Assembly: GCF_002362315.1 (NCBI RefSeq)
Contig: NZ_MTZV01000006.1
Location: forward strand, 124,001 to 188,000
Direction: 5' to 3'
Source of the DNA: Paraburkholderia acidicola
Lineage (GTDB): Bacteria > Pseudomonadota > Gammaproteobacteria > Burkholderiales > Burkholderiaceae
Length of the DNA: 64,000 nucleotides
The notes under the pieces are model-generated. The model was not told the DNA's origin, ran no database searches, and saw nothing but the letters and a program-made list of their open reading frames with translations. Numbering within the stretch: position 1 is the stretch's first letter; the number at the start of each line of letters is the position of its first letter. Of this stretch, positions 44,265 to 53,589 are shown one piece after another. A program made the translations under genes and the position numbers.

Positions 44265-45920
44265 ATGGCCCGTATTGTTCCCGACGACTGGATGCATCTC
44301 GCCGCCACCGGCGCCGCCGCACGCGAGCGCGAAACGCTCGCGTTGTTTGCGGATGCATTACCCGCCGATTACACCGTCTATCACGGCGTGCACTGGACGC
44401 GGCTCAACGAAGGCTTCTCGGTGTTCGGCGAAGCGGACTTCGTGATCGTCAGTCCGGCGGGGCGCACGATGATCGTCGAGCAGCGCACGGGTTTTCTGCG
44501 CGAAACGCCGAAGGGGCTCGTCAAGGTGCATCTGCAGACCGAGCGCAATGTCGCGATCGGGCTGGCGCGGACGATCGAAGGGTTGCATCGGCGGTTTACT
44601 GCGGCGTTCGGTGCGGGCACCTATTTCATCGAAGAGCTGCTGTATTGCCCCGATCATGTCGTGAAAGATGCGGCGATCGCCGGCGTGAATCCGGCGCGTA
44701 TCGTCGATGCGACGCGCAAGGACCGGCTCGTGTCGGTCATTCTCGACGCGCTGCCCGCCGATGAACCTCGCTTGCCATGCGCCGCGAAACTCCATCATTT
44801 TCTTGCCGACGAACTCGCACTCACCCCCGACGCGAGCGCACTGGTCGGCCAGGCCGGCACGCTGGTCACGCGCCTGGCGGGTGGACTTGCCACGTGGGCG
44901 CGCCGCCTCGAATTCGCGCCGTTCCGCTTGCGCGTGATCGGCACGGCTGGCTCGGGCAAGACGCAGCTCGCGGTGCAGGTGATGAAGGATGCCGTCGCGC
45001 GCGGGCAGCGACCGCTGTATGTGTGTTTCAACCGGCCGCTGGCCGATCACATCGCGCGCGTGGCGCCGCCGGAAGCGAAGGTCGCAAACTACCACCAGCT
45101 ATGCGACTGGATTGCACGCGATGCGGGTCGCACGCCCGATTTCCAGGCCACGGACATCTTCCGGCAACTCGAAGCGACGTTCGCGCAGACACCGATCGAT
45201 GCGCGCTGGCAATACGACGTGCTGATCGTCGACGAAGGCCAGGATTTCCAGCAACCGTGGGTGAGCGCGCTCGAACGGCTGCTCGCGCCGGGCGCCGCAT
45301 GGTGGTGGCTCGAAGACCCGCTGCAGAACCTCTACATGCGACCGCCCGTCGAGTTACCGGGCTGGACCGTGCTGAAGGAGACGACGAACTACCGCAGCCC
45401 GCGCGACATTCTCGACTACGTGCGCGACATCGTCGGTGCGTCGGTGCCGTTCGCCGCGACACTGGCGTCGGGCAGTCCGTTCGATGGCTCGAACGTGTCG
45501 GTGTCGACTTACGATGACGCGAACGCCACCGAAGGCTGCATCGAGGCGACCAAGCGTGCGATCACCCAGGCGCTGGCACTCGGGTTTCGTCGCCAGGACA
45601 TCGCTGTGTTGTCGTTTCGTGGTCGAGAAGGCTCGGCATTGACGGAACTCGACCAGCTCGGGCCGCACCGGCTGCGTAGCTTTACCGGCAAGTACGATCT
45701 GTTCGGTAGCCCCGAGTATCGCGAAGGCGACGTGCTGCTCGAATCGATCTACCGCTTCAAGGGGCAGTCCGCGCCATGCGTGATTCTCACCGAGGTCGAT
45801 TTCGACGTGTTCGACGAGCGCATTGCGCGCAAGCTGTTTGTCGGCGCAACGCGCGCGACGATGAAGCTGATCGTGGTCGCGTCGCAGCGGGCGGCGGCGC
45901 ATCTGCGCGCCGAGGCGTGA
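44265..45920 (+). CDS. UvrD/REP-type DNA helicase-like protein with NERD-like N-terminus
   Basis: 551 residues from the ATG at 44265 with GAGG 6 bases upstream. Residues about 20-110 (YHGVHWTRLNEGFSVFGEADFVIVSP...) resemble a NERD/nuclease-related domain. Walker A is GTAGSGKTQLA near residue 225, Walker B is VLIVDEGQDF, and late SF1 motifs include RFKGQSAPCVIL and LFVGATRA. SF1 helicases of this layout occur as lone genes, and some act in repair or defence. There are no defence neighbours here. Confidence 0.82.
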   Translation: MARIVPDDWMHLAATGAAARERETLALFADALPADYTVYHGVHWTRLNEGFSVFGEADFVIVSPAGRTMIVEQRTGFLRETPKGLVKVHLQTERNVAIGLARTIEGLHRRFTAAFGAGTYFIEELLYCPDHVVKDAAIAGVNPARIVDATRKDRLVSVILDALPADEPRLPCAAKLHHFLADELALTPDASALVGQAGTLVTRLAGGLATWARRLEFAPFRLRVIGTAGSGKTQLAVQVMKDAVARGQRPLYVCFNRPLADHIARVAPPEAKVANYHQLCDWIARDAGRTPDFQATDIFRQLEATFAQTPIDARWQYDVLIVDEGQDFQQPWVSALERLLAPGAAWWWLEDPLQNLYMRPPVELPGWTVLKETTNYRSPRDILDYVRDIVGASVPFAATLASGSPFDGSNVSVSTYDDANATEGCIEATKRAITQALALGFRRQDIAVLSFRGREGSALTELDQLGPHRLRSFTGKYDLFGSPEYREGDVLLESIYRFKGQSAPCVILTEVDFDVFDERIARKLFVGATRATMKLIVVASQRAAAHLRAEA

Positions 45921-45951
45921 CGCTTTTTCAGCCTGCTTGTCGGCCCGCTTT

Positions 45952-46911
45952 TCAACCCCACTGCGACGCGCTGGCGAGCGTCCCAGTGCGCGTGGTCGCA
46001 TCCCACCACACCACGCGCAACAACGGCGCCTGGCGCGCGATCAGCAGCGCCTGCGCAGGATCGCTTTCGATGAAATGCGTCACGCCGCAGCGCAGTGCCG
46101 CTGCGGCTTTGTGCGCGGCGGTGCCGGCCGGGCTGCCATCGTGTGTGTCGGGCGCGCGCATCACTAGTTCGAGGTGGCCGAAACCGTGCCGATCGAGCCA
46201 CGCAACCGTGCGCTCGCGGTCGAAGACCGGCCGTCCTGTGACGATCGCGTGAATCCGCGTCCGGTCGATGCCCGGCAGTGCTTCGTAAGGCGACAGCGCG
46301 TCGCGCTCGTTCAGTGCGGCCGCGAGGTCCGCTTCGTAATGGGCCGGCGGTACGTCGGGCAGCAGGATGCCATCCAGATCGATGGCGTAGGTTGCGTGCT
46401 GCTGATTGTCGCTGGCGGGATCGCTGGGATCGATGTCGGGCTCGTCGTCGGTACCGAGCCAGTCGTCGCGATGACGTTCCGACGACACGAGGCGTTCCCA
46501 CGGAAACAGTGAGAAGTAGCCCACCGCATCGAGCCCGTAGTCGGGGCGGATGCGGCTTTCTTCATCGAAGGTACCGGTCAGCGTCTTCACGACGAGGCCG
46601 TGCTGTTCGAGAAATGCAATGCAGTCGATCAACGTGAAGCCGCGGCCCGCGATGTCTTCGCACAGCAGCACCTTCGAGCCGTGCGGCGGCACCGGCAGCG
46701 TCGAATCCCATGTTACGTGGCGCGAGCGCCGGTCGCAGCGCAGAAACGCGACGGGTATCCCGGCGACATGCGACGCCATCAGGGCAAGCGGCGCGCCGCC
46801 GCGCAGGATGCCGATCGCGGCCGTGAATTTTTCCGCTGCCAGTTCGGGCTGCAGCGATTCGATCCAGTGATCGAGCTGTTCGTACGTCAGAGGAAGGACG
46901 GGTCGGTTCAT
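45952..46911 (-). CDS. Phosphoribosyltransferase-like and HAD-like fusion protein
   Basis: 319 residues. Residues about 1-130 form a type I phosphoribosyltransferase fold: GILRGGAPLA (pyrophosphate loop) and VLLCEDIAGRGFTLI in place of the usual VDDxxxTGxT PRPP loop. Residues about 170-319 begin with YAIDLDGILLPD, a DxDG HAD motif, and contain IVTGRPVFDRERT (HAD motif II region) and THFIESDPAQALLIA (motif IV). Similar PRT-HAD pairs occur in nucleotide salvage and in orphan proteins. Substrate unknown. Confidence 0.8.
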   Translation of the reverse strand: MNRPVLPLTYEQLDHWIESLQPELAAEKFTAAIGILRGGAPLALMASHVAGIPVAFLRCDRRSRHVTWDSTLPVPPHGSKVLLCEDIAGRGFTLIDCIAFLEQHGLVVKTLTGTFDEESRIRPDYGLDAVGYFSLFPWERLVSSERHRDDWLGTDDEPDIDPSDPASDNQQHATYAIDLDGILLPDVPPAHYEADLAAALNERDALSPYEALPGIDRTRIHAIVTGRPVFDRERTVAWLDRHGFGHLELVMRAPDTHDGSPAGTAAHKAAAALRCGVTHFIESDPAQALLIARQAPLLRVVWWDATTRTGTLASASQWG

Positions 46912-47150
46912 GAGTCACAGGGCGTGAGGCTGAAGCGCGCCGCCGACGGCGGGGCCGCGTTTTTGAGAGGATTCGGATTGACGATATTATGCCTACGGTT
47001 CGGCGGATCTGCGCCGGCCTGCCGGAATCGGGCCGCGAACCCAGGCGCGGGGGTGCCGCATCAGGCCGGACGGCCGCTCGCCACATTCGGGCGCAACGAT
47101 GCGATACCGGCGTATACAGCCATATCGATGTGACAAAAGGGGTGGTTTTG

Positions 47151-47651
47151 ATGCGCAACAGAAAAAGCGGCTGGCGGGCACTCTGGATCGTCTTCGCGTT
47201 CGCGGTGTGGACGTCCGCGCAGGCTGCGCCGCTGTCACTCGACGTGAGCGGCAAGATCAGCAACACCAACGACCCGACGCACAAGGTGTTCCATTTCACC
47301 GAAGCCGCGCTGCTGGCGCTGCCTGTGCATTCGATTGCGACCACGACCACGTGGACGCCGAAGTCGACCTTCACGGGCCCGCTGCTCAGCGACATCCTGA
47401 AGGCCGTTGGCGCAACCGGGACGCAGATCGAGGTTCATTCGTACGATGACTATGCGTACACGATCCCGGTGTCCGATGCCGCGCACTATGGCGTCGTCGT
47501 CGCGTATGCGATGAACGGCACGCGCCTGAAGATCAGCGACTACGGCCCGCTGTTTCTGGTTTATCCGCGTGACGCGTTCCCCTCGGAACTGATGAACGTT
47601 TCCGCAGACTCGAAGTTCATATGGCAGATCAAGTCGTTCATCATCAAATAA
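47151..47651 (+). CDS. Secreted molybdopterin-oxidoreductase-fold protein without cysteine
   Basis: 166 residues with a signal peptide (MRNRKSGWRALWIVFAFAV, cut near AQAA). The mature part resembles the sulfite-oxidase-type molybdopterin-binding domain (FTGPLLSDILKAVGA, YGPLFLVYPRD). There is no Cys anywhere in the protein, so the molybdenum ligand is missing and enzymatic redox activity is unlikely. The gene overlaps the hybrid kinase gene by 31 bases; a periplasmic sensing partner for that kinase is the simplest reading (inference). Confidence 0.75.
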   Translation: MRNRKSGWRALWIVFAFAVWTSAQAAPLSLDVSGKISNTNDPTHKVFHFTEAALLALPVHSIATTTTWTPKSTFTGPLLSDILKAVGATGTQIEVHSYDDYAYTIPVSDAAHYGVVVAYAMNGTRLKISDYGPLFLVYPRDAFPSELMNVSADSKFIWQIKSFIIK

Positions 47652-49477
47652 TCCGGCGTCCGCTGCGACGTCCGCTCTACATCATCGTCTGGCTCGCGGC
47701 GCTCGCAGCGCCGGTCGCGGCGGTCGGCTATCTGCTGTACGCGAACCTGCTCAACCCGCGTGTCACGCAGCAGCTCACCGCCACCTACGACAGCTTCTAC
47801 TGGGACGCGGCGCAGTTGCAGATCGCCTATGGGCGGCTCGAGAACCAGTTGTTGCTCTACAAGGCCGGGGTCGACAGCGACTACACGAAGATACAGTTGC
47901 GCCTGCAGGTCGTGCAGTCGAAGGTCGGCGTGGTGACCGTTTCGACGCGCATGCTGGGCAGCCAGAAAGCGCTTGCACAGAGACAGCAGGGCGAACTCGA
48001 CAGCCTCAATGCCTTGCTCACCTCCATCGAGCCCGATGTCGACGCACTGCAACGTGATCCGGCTCGCGTGGCGCAGATCATCGCCGTGCTGCGCGCGCAC
48101 TGGACGGAGGTGAACGACCTCGCGCTGAGCCGGCGCTTCGCCGACATCGCGGATCGCGAGGCGCTCAATCGCGACTTCATCGAGAAGCGTCGTTTGCTGT
48201 TTGTGGCGGGCCTCGTGCTGATGTTGCTGTCGACGGCCTCGACAGCGCTGCTGGTGTTGAACGGCCGGCGGCGCACGAACCTGATCCGGCAGCAGGACGC
48301 GGCGCTCGAAGCCGAGCACCAGGCAAGCCGCGCGGCACGCGAAGCGAGTCTCGCGAAAGACACCTTCCTCGGCATGATCAGCCACGAGCTGCGCACGCCG
48401 TTGCATGCGATCGTCTCGTCGGTTGAGCTGCTCGGCTTCAATTTTCATTCGGACGGCGACAGCAAGATCATCCGGCGGCTCGAAACGGCGGCGCGCCATC
48501 TCGAAGCGCAGATGAAGGACCTGACCGACTACGCGCGGCTCGGCGCCGGCAAGCTCGAATTGCGGCACGAACATTTCGATCCGCGTGAACTGCTGGCGTC
48601 GATCGTCGACGAGCATCATGTGGCGGCGTTAGCGAAACAACTGAGGCTCGATGGCGATGCACAGGGCGTGGCAGCGCGCGTCGATTCGGACCCGCACCGC
48701 ATCCGGCAGATCGTCAACAACCTCGTCACGAACGCGATCCGCTACACCGAGAAGGGCGCGGTGAACGTGCGCTTCGCACTCGATGCAGCGCACGCGCCCG
48801 CCGTCCTGTCGATCACGGTTCGCGACACCGGCCCGGGCGTGCCGCACGCGCAGATTCCACTGATCTTCAAGGAATTCACGCAGCTCGATTCATCGCGCTC
48901 GCGCCGCTACGAAGGCGCGGGTATGGGGCTCGCGATCGTGCAGGGGCTGGTCGATCTGTTCGGTGGTCAGCTGGAGATCGAAAGCCGGTTGGGCGAAGGC
49001 ACGACGTTCACGATCTCGATCCCGGTCGCGCTGGTGGAACTGGCCGCGCCGCCGCAGACTGTAGTACCCGCACCGGATGACGGCGCACGGCCGCGCGTGC
49101 TGATCGTCGACGACAACGAACTGGTGCGCGAGTCGCTGCGCGAGATGATCGAACACATGGGCTGCGATGCGGCCGCGCTGGGCAGTGCGGACGAGGCGAT
49201 CGGGTGGCTCGACACCCACCACTGCGACGTCGTGCTGCTCGATCTGCACATGCCGGGCCGCGACGGTTACGCGTTCATCGAAGAGTTTACGGCGCGCAGC
49301 GGGCCGGCCGCGGGCGCGCCGGTGATCGTGGTCAGCGCGTATGCGCCCGAGCAACCGTCGGACGAAACCACCGCGTTCTTCGATTGTCTGGCTAAGCCAG
49401 TGCACTACGAAGTGTTGCGCGAAGCGGTGCAGCGTGCGCTGACGACGCGCATGCGGCCCGATGTCATGCGCGGTTGA
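47621..49477 (+). CDS. Hybrid sensor histidine kinase
   Basis: 618 residues. Two membrane segments (about 20-42 and 195-215) enclose a helical periplasmic domain. HisKA has His255 in ISHELRTPLH, then N box (NNLVTNAIRYTEKGA), G1 (DTGPGVP) and G2 (GAGMGLAIV), and a C-terminal receiver with Asp541 in LLDLHMPGRDG. It overlaps the upstream periplasmic protein gene and, convergently, the HTH-receiver gene by 14 bases. All three probably form one signalling unit. Confidence 0.92.
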   Translation: MADQVVHHQIIRRPLRRPLYIIVWLAALAAPVAAVGYLLYANLLNPRVTQQLTATYDSFYWDAAQLQIAYGRLENQLLLYKAGVDSDYTKIQLRLQVVQSKVGVVTVSTRMLGSQKALAQRQQGELDSLNALLTSIEPDVDALQRDPARVAQIIAVLRAHWTEVNDLALSRRFADIADREALNRDFIEKRRLLFVAGLVLMLLSTASTALLVLNGRRRTNLIRQQDAALEAEHQASRAAREASLAKDTFLGMISHELRTPLHAIVSSVELLGFNFHSDGDSKIIRRLETAARHLEAQMKDLTDYARLGAGKLELRHEHFDPRELLASIVDEHHVAALAKQLRLDGDAQGVAARVDSDPHRIRQIVNNLVTNAIRYTEKGAVNVRFALDAAHAPAVLSITVRDTGPGVPHAQIPLIFKEFTQLDSSRSRRYEGAGMGLAIVQGLVDLFGGQLEIESRLGEGTTFTISIPVALVELAAPPQTVVPAPDDGARPRVLIVDDNELVRESLREMIEHMGCDAAALGSADEAIGWLDTHHCDVVLLDLHMPGRDGYAFIEEFTARSGPAAGAPVIVVSAYAPEQPSDETTAFFDCLAKPVHYEVLREAVQRALTTRMRPDVMRG

Positions 49478-50318
49478 GCCGCTTCGACAGATCGGCGACC
49501 AGAATCGCCATACGTGCGGGTTTCTCGTAGCAGGCGACGTCGTAGGTGCGGATCACCGCGCTGATTTCCGATTCGCTCGCCTTGCCGGTCAGCAGTTCGC
49601 CGGTCAGCACGAGAATCGGCGCGTCGGGGTTTTCGGAGCCACGTACCGCGCGGATCGCGGCAGCGGATGTCTGGCTGCCGAACAGCCAGTCGATCACGAT
49701 GCCGTCGAATACCTGGGTCTGCAACGCTTCGGCGAATGCGGTGAGGCCGTAGAGGGCGAGCGCGGCGAAACCGCTGCGTTCGAGATAATCGCGCAGGTTG
49801 TCGGCGGATGAGTGATCGTCGTCGACGACGGCGATGAGCGGCTTGTCGGTTTCCGCGCGGCGCGGATAGATCTCAATCTTATGGACTTCGTAGGCGTTCT
49901 GATAAAGCGCGCCGTCGTGCCGGACCACGCGCCACTGGCCGAGTTTCGAATAGGCGACGAATTCAGGCCGGCTGCCCGGCTCGAGCGCCGCGCCGACCCA
50001 TGCGGTACAGGACATGTCGATTGCGCCGACCGAGAACACCGCTTCCTGCGCGATCGCGCCGACCATGCCGGGGTCGAGCGTCTGCGCGCCGAACAGTTGC
50101 GCAGCCGGTTCGCCGAACACCTCGGCCACTTTCTTGATCTGCGAGAGCGTCCACGGGCTGTTACCGCGCAGTTTGCGGTGCCCCTGCGAGAAGCTCAGAT
50201 CGAGAATCCGGCATAGCTCGGTGGTCTGCTGACGCTTACCGATGCCGTGCCGGCTCATCAGCTCGCGGACGCGTTCGGCGACCGCGAGGGAGTCGGGTGA
50301 AGTTGCTTCGTTGGCCAT
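49464..50318 (-). CDS. HTH and receiver-domain regulator (BetR-like architecture)
   Basis: 284 residues from the ATG at 50318. The N-terminal 80 residues contain a lambda-repressor-like HTH (RQQTTELCRILDLSFSQGHRKLRG, KKVAEVFGE), as in BetR-domain proteins. Residues about 160-284 are a receiver with IAVVDDDHSS (acidic pocket), phospho-acceptor Asp in GIVIDWLFG, VLTGE and a Lys near CYEKPAR. The DNA-binding domain comes first, opposite to the usual order. It converges with the hybrid kinase gene and is its probable output. Confidence 0.82.
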   Translation of the reverse strand: MANEATSPDSLAVAERVRELMSRHGIGKRQQTTELCRILDLSFSQGHRKLRGNSPWTLSQIKKVAEVFGEPAAQLFGAQTLDPGMVGAIAQEAVFSVGAIDMSCTAWVGAALEPGSRPEFVAYSKLGQWRVVRHDGALYQNAYEVHKIEIYPRRAETDKPLIAVVDDDHSSADNLRDYLERSGFAALALYGLTAFAEALQTQVFDGIVIDWLFGSQTSAAAIRAVRGSENPDAPILVLTGELLTGKASESEISAVIRTYDVACYEKPARMAILVADLSKRLNRA

Positions 50319-50659
50319 GCTGCGAAAAATGCCCGCCGATGTAAATTGGATAGCCGATGAGCCGTTCGAGACGGCGCGATGCAATACCCGGGACGCCTGG
50401 CCGGTGCCCCTGGGGACAGCAAATGTACCGCAAAAAAATGCCCCGTTGCTGCTTTTATGCGAAGCGCGGCGCCGGGAGCCGACCTTGGATAGACGTTGTG
50501 CACGGGCGTGCGGTCCCGGGCGCAGGCCGGTGCAACGGGATTGCAGCGAGCCGGTGAGCCTGCGAAGATGCTGCGGCACGGGCGTCGCGGGCGTTTTTAC
50601 CTCGAGGTCCGGGCTGCGACTCAACGCGCATGCCACTCACCACTCACCACGCTGATCCG
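50319..50659. other. Intergenic gap without recognised gene
   Basis: This stretch separates the divergent HTH-receiver and FAD oxidoreductase genes. Frames exist on both strands but their products are Arg/Ala/Gly-rich with no domain. A short palindromic run around 50401-50420 (GCCCCTGGGG core) is the only symmetry I noticed. Promoters are presumably here but none stands out. Confidence 0.5.
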
Positions 50660-52000
50660 ATGACGACGACCTATCCGCTGCACGCCACGCTGACGCCCGC
50701 CGACGAACCGTTTCCCGACGCCGCGGACGTCGTCATTGCCGGGGCCGGCATCATGGGTTGCGCCGCGGCGTACTATCTTGCGCGGCGCGGTTTGAAGGCC
50801 GTCGTGCTCGACAAGTCGCGCATTGCCGGGCAGCAGTCGACCCGCGCGTGGGGTTTCGTGCGCCAGCAGGGTCGCGAAGCCGCTGAAGTGCCGCTGATGA
50901 TGGCCAGCATCGGCATGTGGGCACAGCTCGAAACGGAGCTGAACTTCGATCTCGAATGGCGCCAGGGCGGTTGCCTCTACGCTGCCAGCGACGAAAGCGA
51001 GTGGGCTTCGTTCCAGCAATGGATCGACGTTGCGCGCCAGTACGGGCTTGACACGCGGACGCTGGATCGCGCGCAGATCGATGCGCATGTGACCGGCATG
51101 CAGGGCACGGCACTCGGCGCGCTCTACACGCCGAGCGACGGCCAGGCCGAGCCGCGGCGCGTGGCGCCGGCTTTTGCCGCCCGTGCGGTTGAAGCGGGCG
51201 CGCGGTTTTTCGAAGGCTGCGGCGTGCTCGCTATCGAGCGTGCGGGCGGAGCGATTGCCGGCGTCGTCACCGAGCGCGGCACGATCCGCACGCGTCACTT
51301 CGTCTGCGCGGCCGGCGCGAGTAGCTGGCAATTGCTCGCGACACTCGGCATTGCACTGCCGCAGCAAACGGTGCGCGGCACCTGCATGCGCACCAATGCG
51401 TTGCCGCCCGTGACGGCAACCGCGTTCTGGGGCGGCGGCGTGGGCATTCGCCAGCGCGCGAATGGCACGATCAATCTGGCCGACGAGATGCAGGTCGACG
51501 TCGATATGACGCTCGGTCATCTGCGTGCGCTGAGCTGGTTCCTGCCCGAACTGTGGACGCAGCGCGATTCGTTTAGTTTTCATCTGAACGATGCGTTCGT
51601 ACGCGATCTGCGCGACCGCCTGCCTGGCGTCGTGCCGGCTCGCGAACGCGTGCTGCAACCACGCGATCCGCAGCCGCAACCGAACCGTGCTCATGCGCCG
51701 CGTGCGCTGCACAAATTGCGCACGCTGTTTCCTGCGTTGAAGGATGCGCAGGTGGTCGAAGCATGGGGTGGGTTGATCGATGTGCTGCCGGATGGGATTC
51801 CGGTGATCGATGCGCCGTCGCAGATAGACGGGCTGCTGGTGGCGACCGGGTTTTGCGGTCATGGTTTTGCGATGGGGCCGATTGTGGGTCGCTTGCTGGC
51901 CGAGTGGATCGACGACGGGCAGCCCTCGCTCGATCTCGCGGCGTTCCGGTTGCGGCGCTTTGCGGACGGTACGACGCAGCGTCCGCGGAGCATGCTGTGA
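50660..52000 (+). CDS. FAD-dependent oxidoreductase, DAO/glycine oxidase family
   Basis: 446 residues from the ATG at 50660; an ATG at 50630 in the same frame is an alternative and neither has a good ribosome-binding site. FAD motif VVIAGAGIMGCAAAYYLARRG at about 26-46, a second FAD segment GGLIDVLPDGIPVID and GFCGHGFAMGPIVG near the C-terminus. It should oxidise an amino acid or amine. Its neighbours in hydroxyproline breakdown suggest a cyclic or D-amino acid substrate (inference). The next gene starts within its stop codon. Confidence 0.85.
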   Translation: MTTTYPLHATLTPADEPFPDAADVVIAGAGIMGCAAAYYLARRGLKAVVLDKSRIAGQQSTRAWGFVRQQGREAAEVPLMMASIGMWAQLETELNFDLEWRQGGCLYAASDESEWASFQQWIDVARQYGLDTRTLDRAQIDAHVTGMQGTALGALYTPSDGQAEPRRVAPAFAARAVEAGARFFEGCGVLAIERAGGAIAGVVTERGTIRTRHFVCAAGASSWQLLATLGIALPQQTVRGTCMRTNALPPVTATAFWGGGVGIRQRANGTINLADEMQVDVDMTLGHLRALSWFLPELWTQRDSFSFHLNDAFVRDLRDRLPGVVPARERVLQPRDPQPQPNRAHAPRALHKLRTLFPALKDAQVVEAWGGLIDVLPDGIPVIDAPSQIDGLLVATGFCGHGFAMGPIVGRLLAEWIDDGQPSLDLAAFRLRRFADGTTQRPRSML

Positions 52001-52629
52001 CGGGCGGCACCGAACTTCGCCATACCGGCGTGCCGTATTACACGCAATGGGGCAGTCCGGAATGGGTTCGTCCGATCGTCGAGGACGGCGCCGATCCTTG
52101 CGATGATCCGGCGTGGACGCGTAGCGGTTTTGTCGACCCCGAGCGCTACCGGTTCTGGGCGAAACGTCTGTGTGGACTGACCTGTCTTGAATCGGCGCTG
52201 GACTTCTGGCGTATTGCACATGCGCCGCGCTCCATTCTCCTCGACGACGCGTTACGTCACGAGGTTTACCGGATGCGTGCCGATGGTGGCGTCGATGGAT
52301 TGATCTATCAGCCGTTCGCGAACTGGGTAGCTGCGGAGTTCGGTTTGCAGGCCGATGTGTTGACCGACATCGCGATCGAGGACATAGCCAAGCGGATCGA
52401 TAGCGATACGGTCGTCATCGTTTCGGTGAGTCCGGAGGTTCGCTATCCCGACCGGCCGAACAACAGGCGCGGCGGTCATCTGATTCTGCTGCACGGGCGC
52501 GATCATGACGGTGTGTGGTTTCATAATCCGTCGGGTGTTGCGCCGTATCAGCAGGATGCCTATCTGCCGTTCGAGACGCTAACGAGGTTCTATGCGCGTC
52601 GGGGGATTGTGTTGACTCGCGCTGAGTAG
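51997..52629 (+). CDS. C39-like cysteine peptidase-fold protein
   Basis: 210 residues, with a GTG start at 51997 overlapping the TGA of the FAD oxidoreductase gene (GTGA). It resembles the peptidase C39_2 fold: the candidate nucleophile Cys in RLCGLTCLESALDFW, then GGHLILLHG with the catalytic His and VWFHNPSG with the third residue. No signal peptide is seen, so it is probably cytoplasmic. Tight coupling to an oxidoreductase is unusual for a peptidase; an amidase or transferase role is possible. Confidence 0.7.
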   Translation: MTGGTELRHTGVPYYTQWGSPEWVRPIVEDGADPCDDPAWTRSGFVDPERYRFWAKRLCGLTCLESALDFWRIAHAPRSILLDDALRHEVYRMRADGGVDGLIYQPFANWVAAEFGLQADVLTDIAIEDIAKRIDSDTVVIVSVSPEVRYPDRPNNRRGGHLILLHGRDHDGVWFHNPSGVAPYQQDAYLPFETLTRFYARRGIVLTRAE

Positions 52630-52647
52630 GCACAGCGCCGCGTAATT

Positions 52648-53388
52648 TCACTTCGGCGTTATATCCCGACGCACCCGCATGATGTGCTGCTCGACATAAA
52701 ACGCCGCCGCCTCCCCATCGCCACCGACAATCGCCTCATAAATCAACCGATGCTCCGACACATAAAGCCGGATACGCGCCGGGTCATCGATCCCATCGTC
52801 CTTGAGCCGTTTCCACAACGGCTGATCCATCGTCTTCGCGACTTCATCGGCGATTTTCACGAGTAACGCATCCCCGGTCATCACCGCAAGCTGGCGATGA
52901 AACAGCCGGTCGCTATCGTTCCACAACGCCCGTTGCCCCGCATCGGTCACATCGACGATCGAATCCATCTGCGCGAGATAGTGCTCGGCGAGCGGATCGC
53001 GTCGCCCGTGCGCAGCCGCACGTCGGGCGATGGCCGGTTCGAGGATCAGCCGCACGTCGAGCGTCGAACTGGGACTGAAGTCGGGGTCCGCCGCCGGCGC
53101 CATGTCGTCAGGCGGGGCGGCTGAAAGCCGCTGCAGCGCATCCGCGCAAACATAGGTGCCGGAGTTACGCCGCGTGAGTACGAGCCCTTCGTTCTGCAGC
53201 GCGCCGATCGCTTCGCGCACCGCCGGGCGGCCAACGCCGAACCGCGCGGCCAGTTCGCGCTCGGATGGCAGCCTTGTTTCCGGCGCGAACTGGCCACCAC
53301 GGATGTCGGCGCGAATCCGCTCTGACACCTGTTCGTAGATCTGCTTCGGGCGAAACGCGCTCTCGGATGCGAAAGTTGTCGTGACCAT
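52648..53388 (-). CDS. GntR-family regulator, FadR subfamily
   Basis: 246 residues. Winged HTH in about 18-75 (LPSERELAARFGVGRPAVREAIGALQNEGLV) and an all-helical FCD effector domain with conserved Asp/His metal ligands (DVRLILEP, DRLFHRQLA, SEHRLIYEAI). It is divergent from the hydroxyproline genes and probably represses them until the substrate or its keto product appears. Confidence 0.88.
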   Translation of the reverse strand: MVTTTFASESAFRPKQIYEQVSERIRADIRGGQFAPETRLPSERELAARFGVGRPAVREAIGALQNEGLVLTRRNSGTYVCADALQRLSAAPPDDMAPAADPDFSPSSTLDVRLILEPAIARRAAAHGRRDPLAEHYLAQMDSIVDVTDAGQRALWNDSDRLFHRQLAVMTGDALLVKIADEVAKTMDQPLWKRLKDDGIDDPARIRLYVSEHRLIYEAIVGGDGEAAAFYVEQHIMRVRRDITPK

Positions 53389-53476
53389 ATCGCCAGGATT
53401 CGAGGATTGCGGGGAAACAGCTCAATACAGCTGATCCGTTTTCAAACCAGATCGCCGCGATTATTTTGAAACTGGT

Positions 53477-53505
53477 TGATGCGAAATCCAATGTGGTCTA
53501 GATTT
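53477..53505 (+). promoter_or_regulatory. Candidate promoter/operator of the hydroxyproline operon
   Basis: TTGATG (53477-53482), 17 bases and TAGATT (53500-53505) form a plausible sigma-70 promoter 85 bases before the first ATG. An inverted repeat AACCAG (53445-53450) / CTGGTT (53473-53478) runs into the -35 element and could be the GntR operator. Confidence 0.35.
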
Positions 53506-53589
53506 TGGGCCAGTATAAAACAGCATCGAGGAGAACAGGATGGTCGGGGTGAAGGATGTCGGGGCCGCACAACGAGGGCGCGCAACAAC

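Noticed and set aside
44265..45920. Anti-phage defence helicase
   Set aside because: The NERD-like and SF1 parts could suit a defence protein, but the neighbours are GSTs and a PRT-HAD fusion, with no nuclease, methylase or toxin partner.
50621..52219. 532-codon minus-strand frame opposite the FAD oxidoreductase and C39-like genes
   Set aside because: The plus-strand frames carry clear FAD and Cys/His motifs; the antisense product is basic and featureless.
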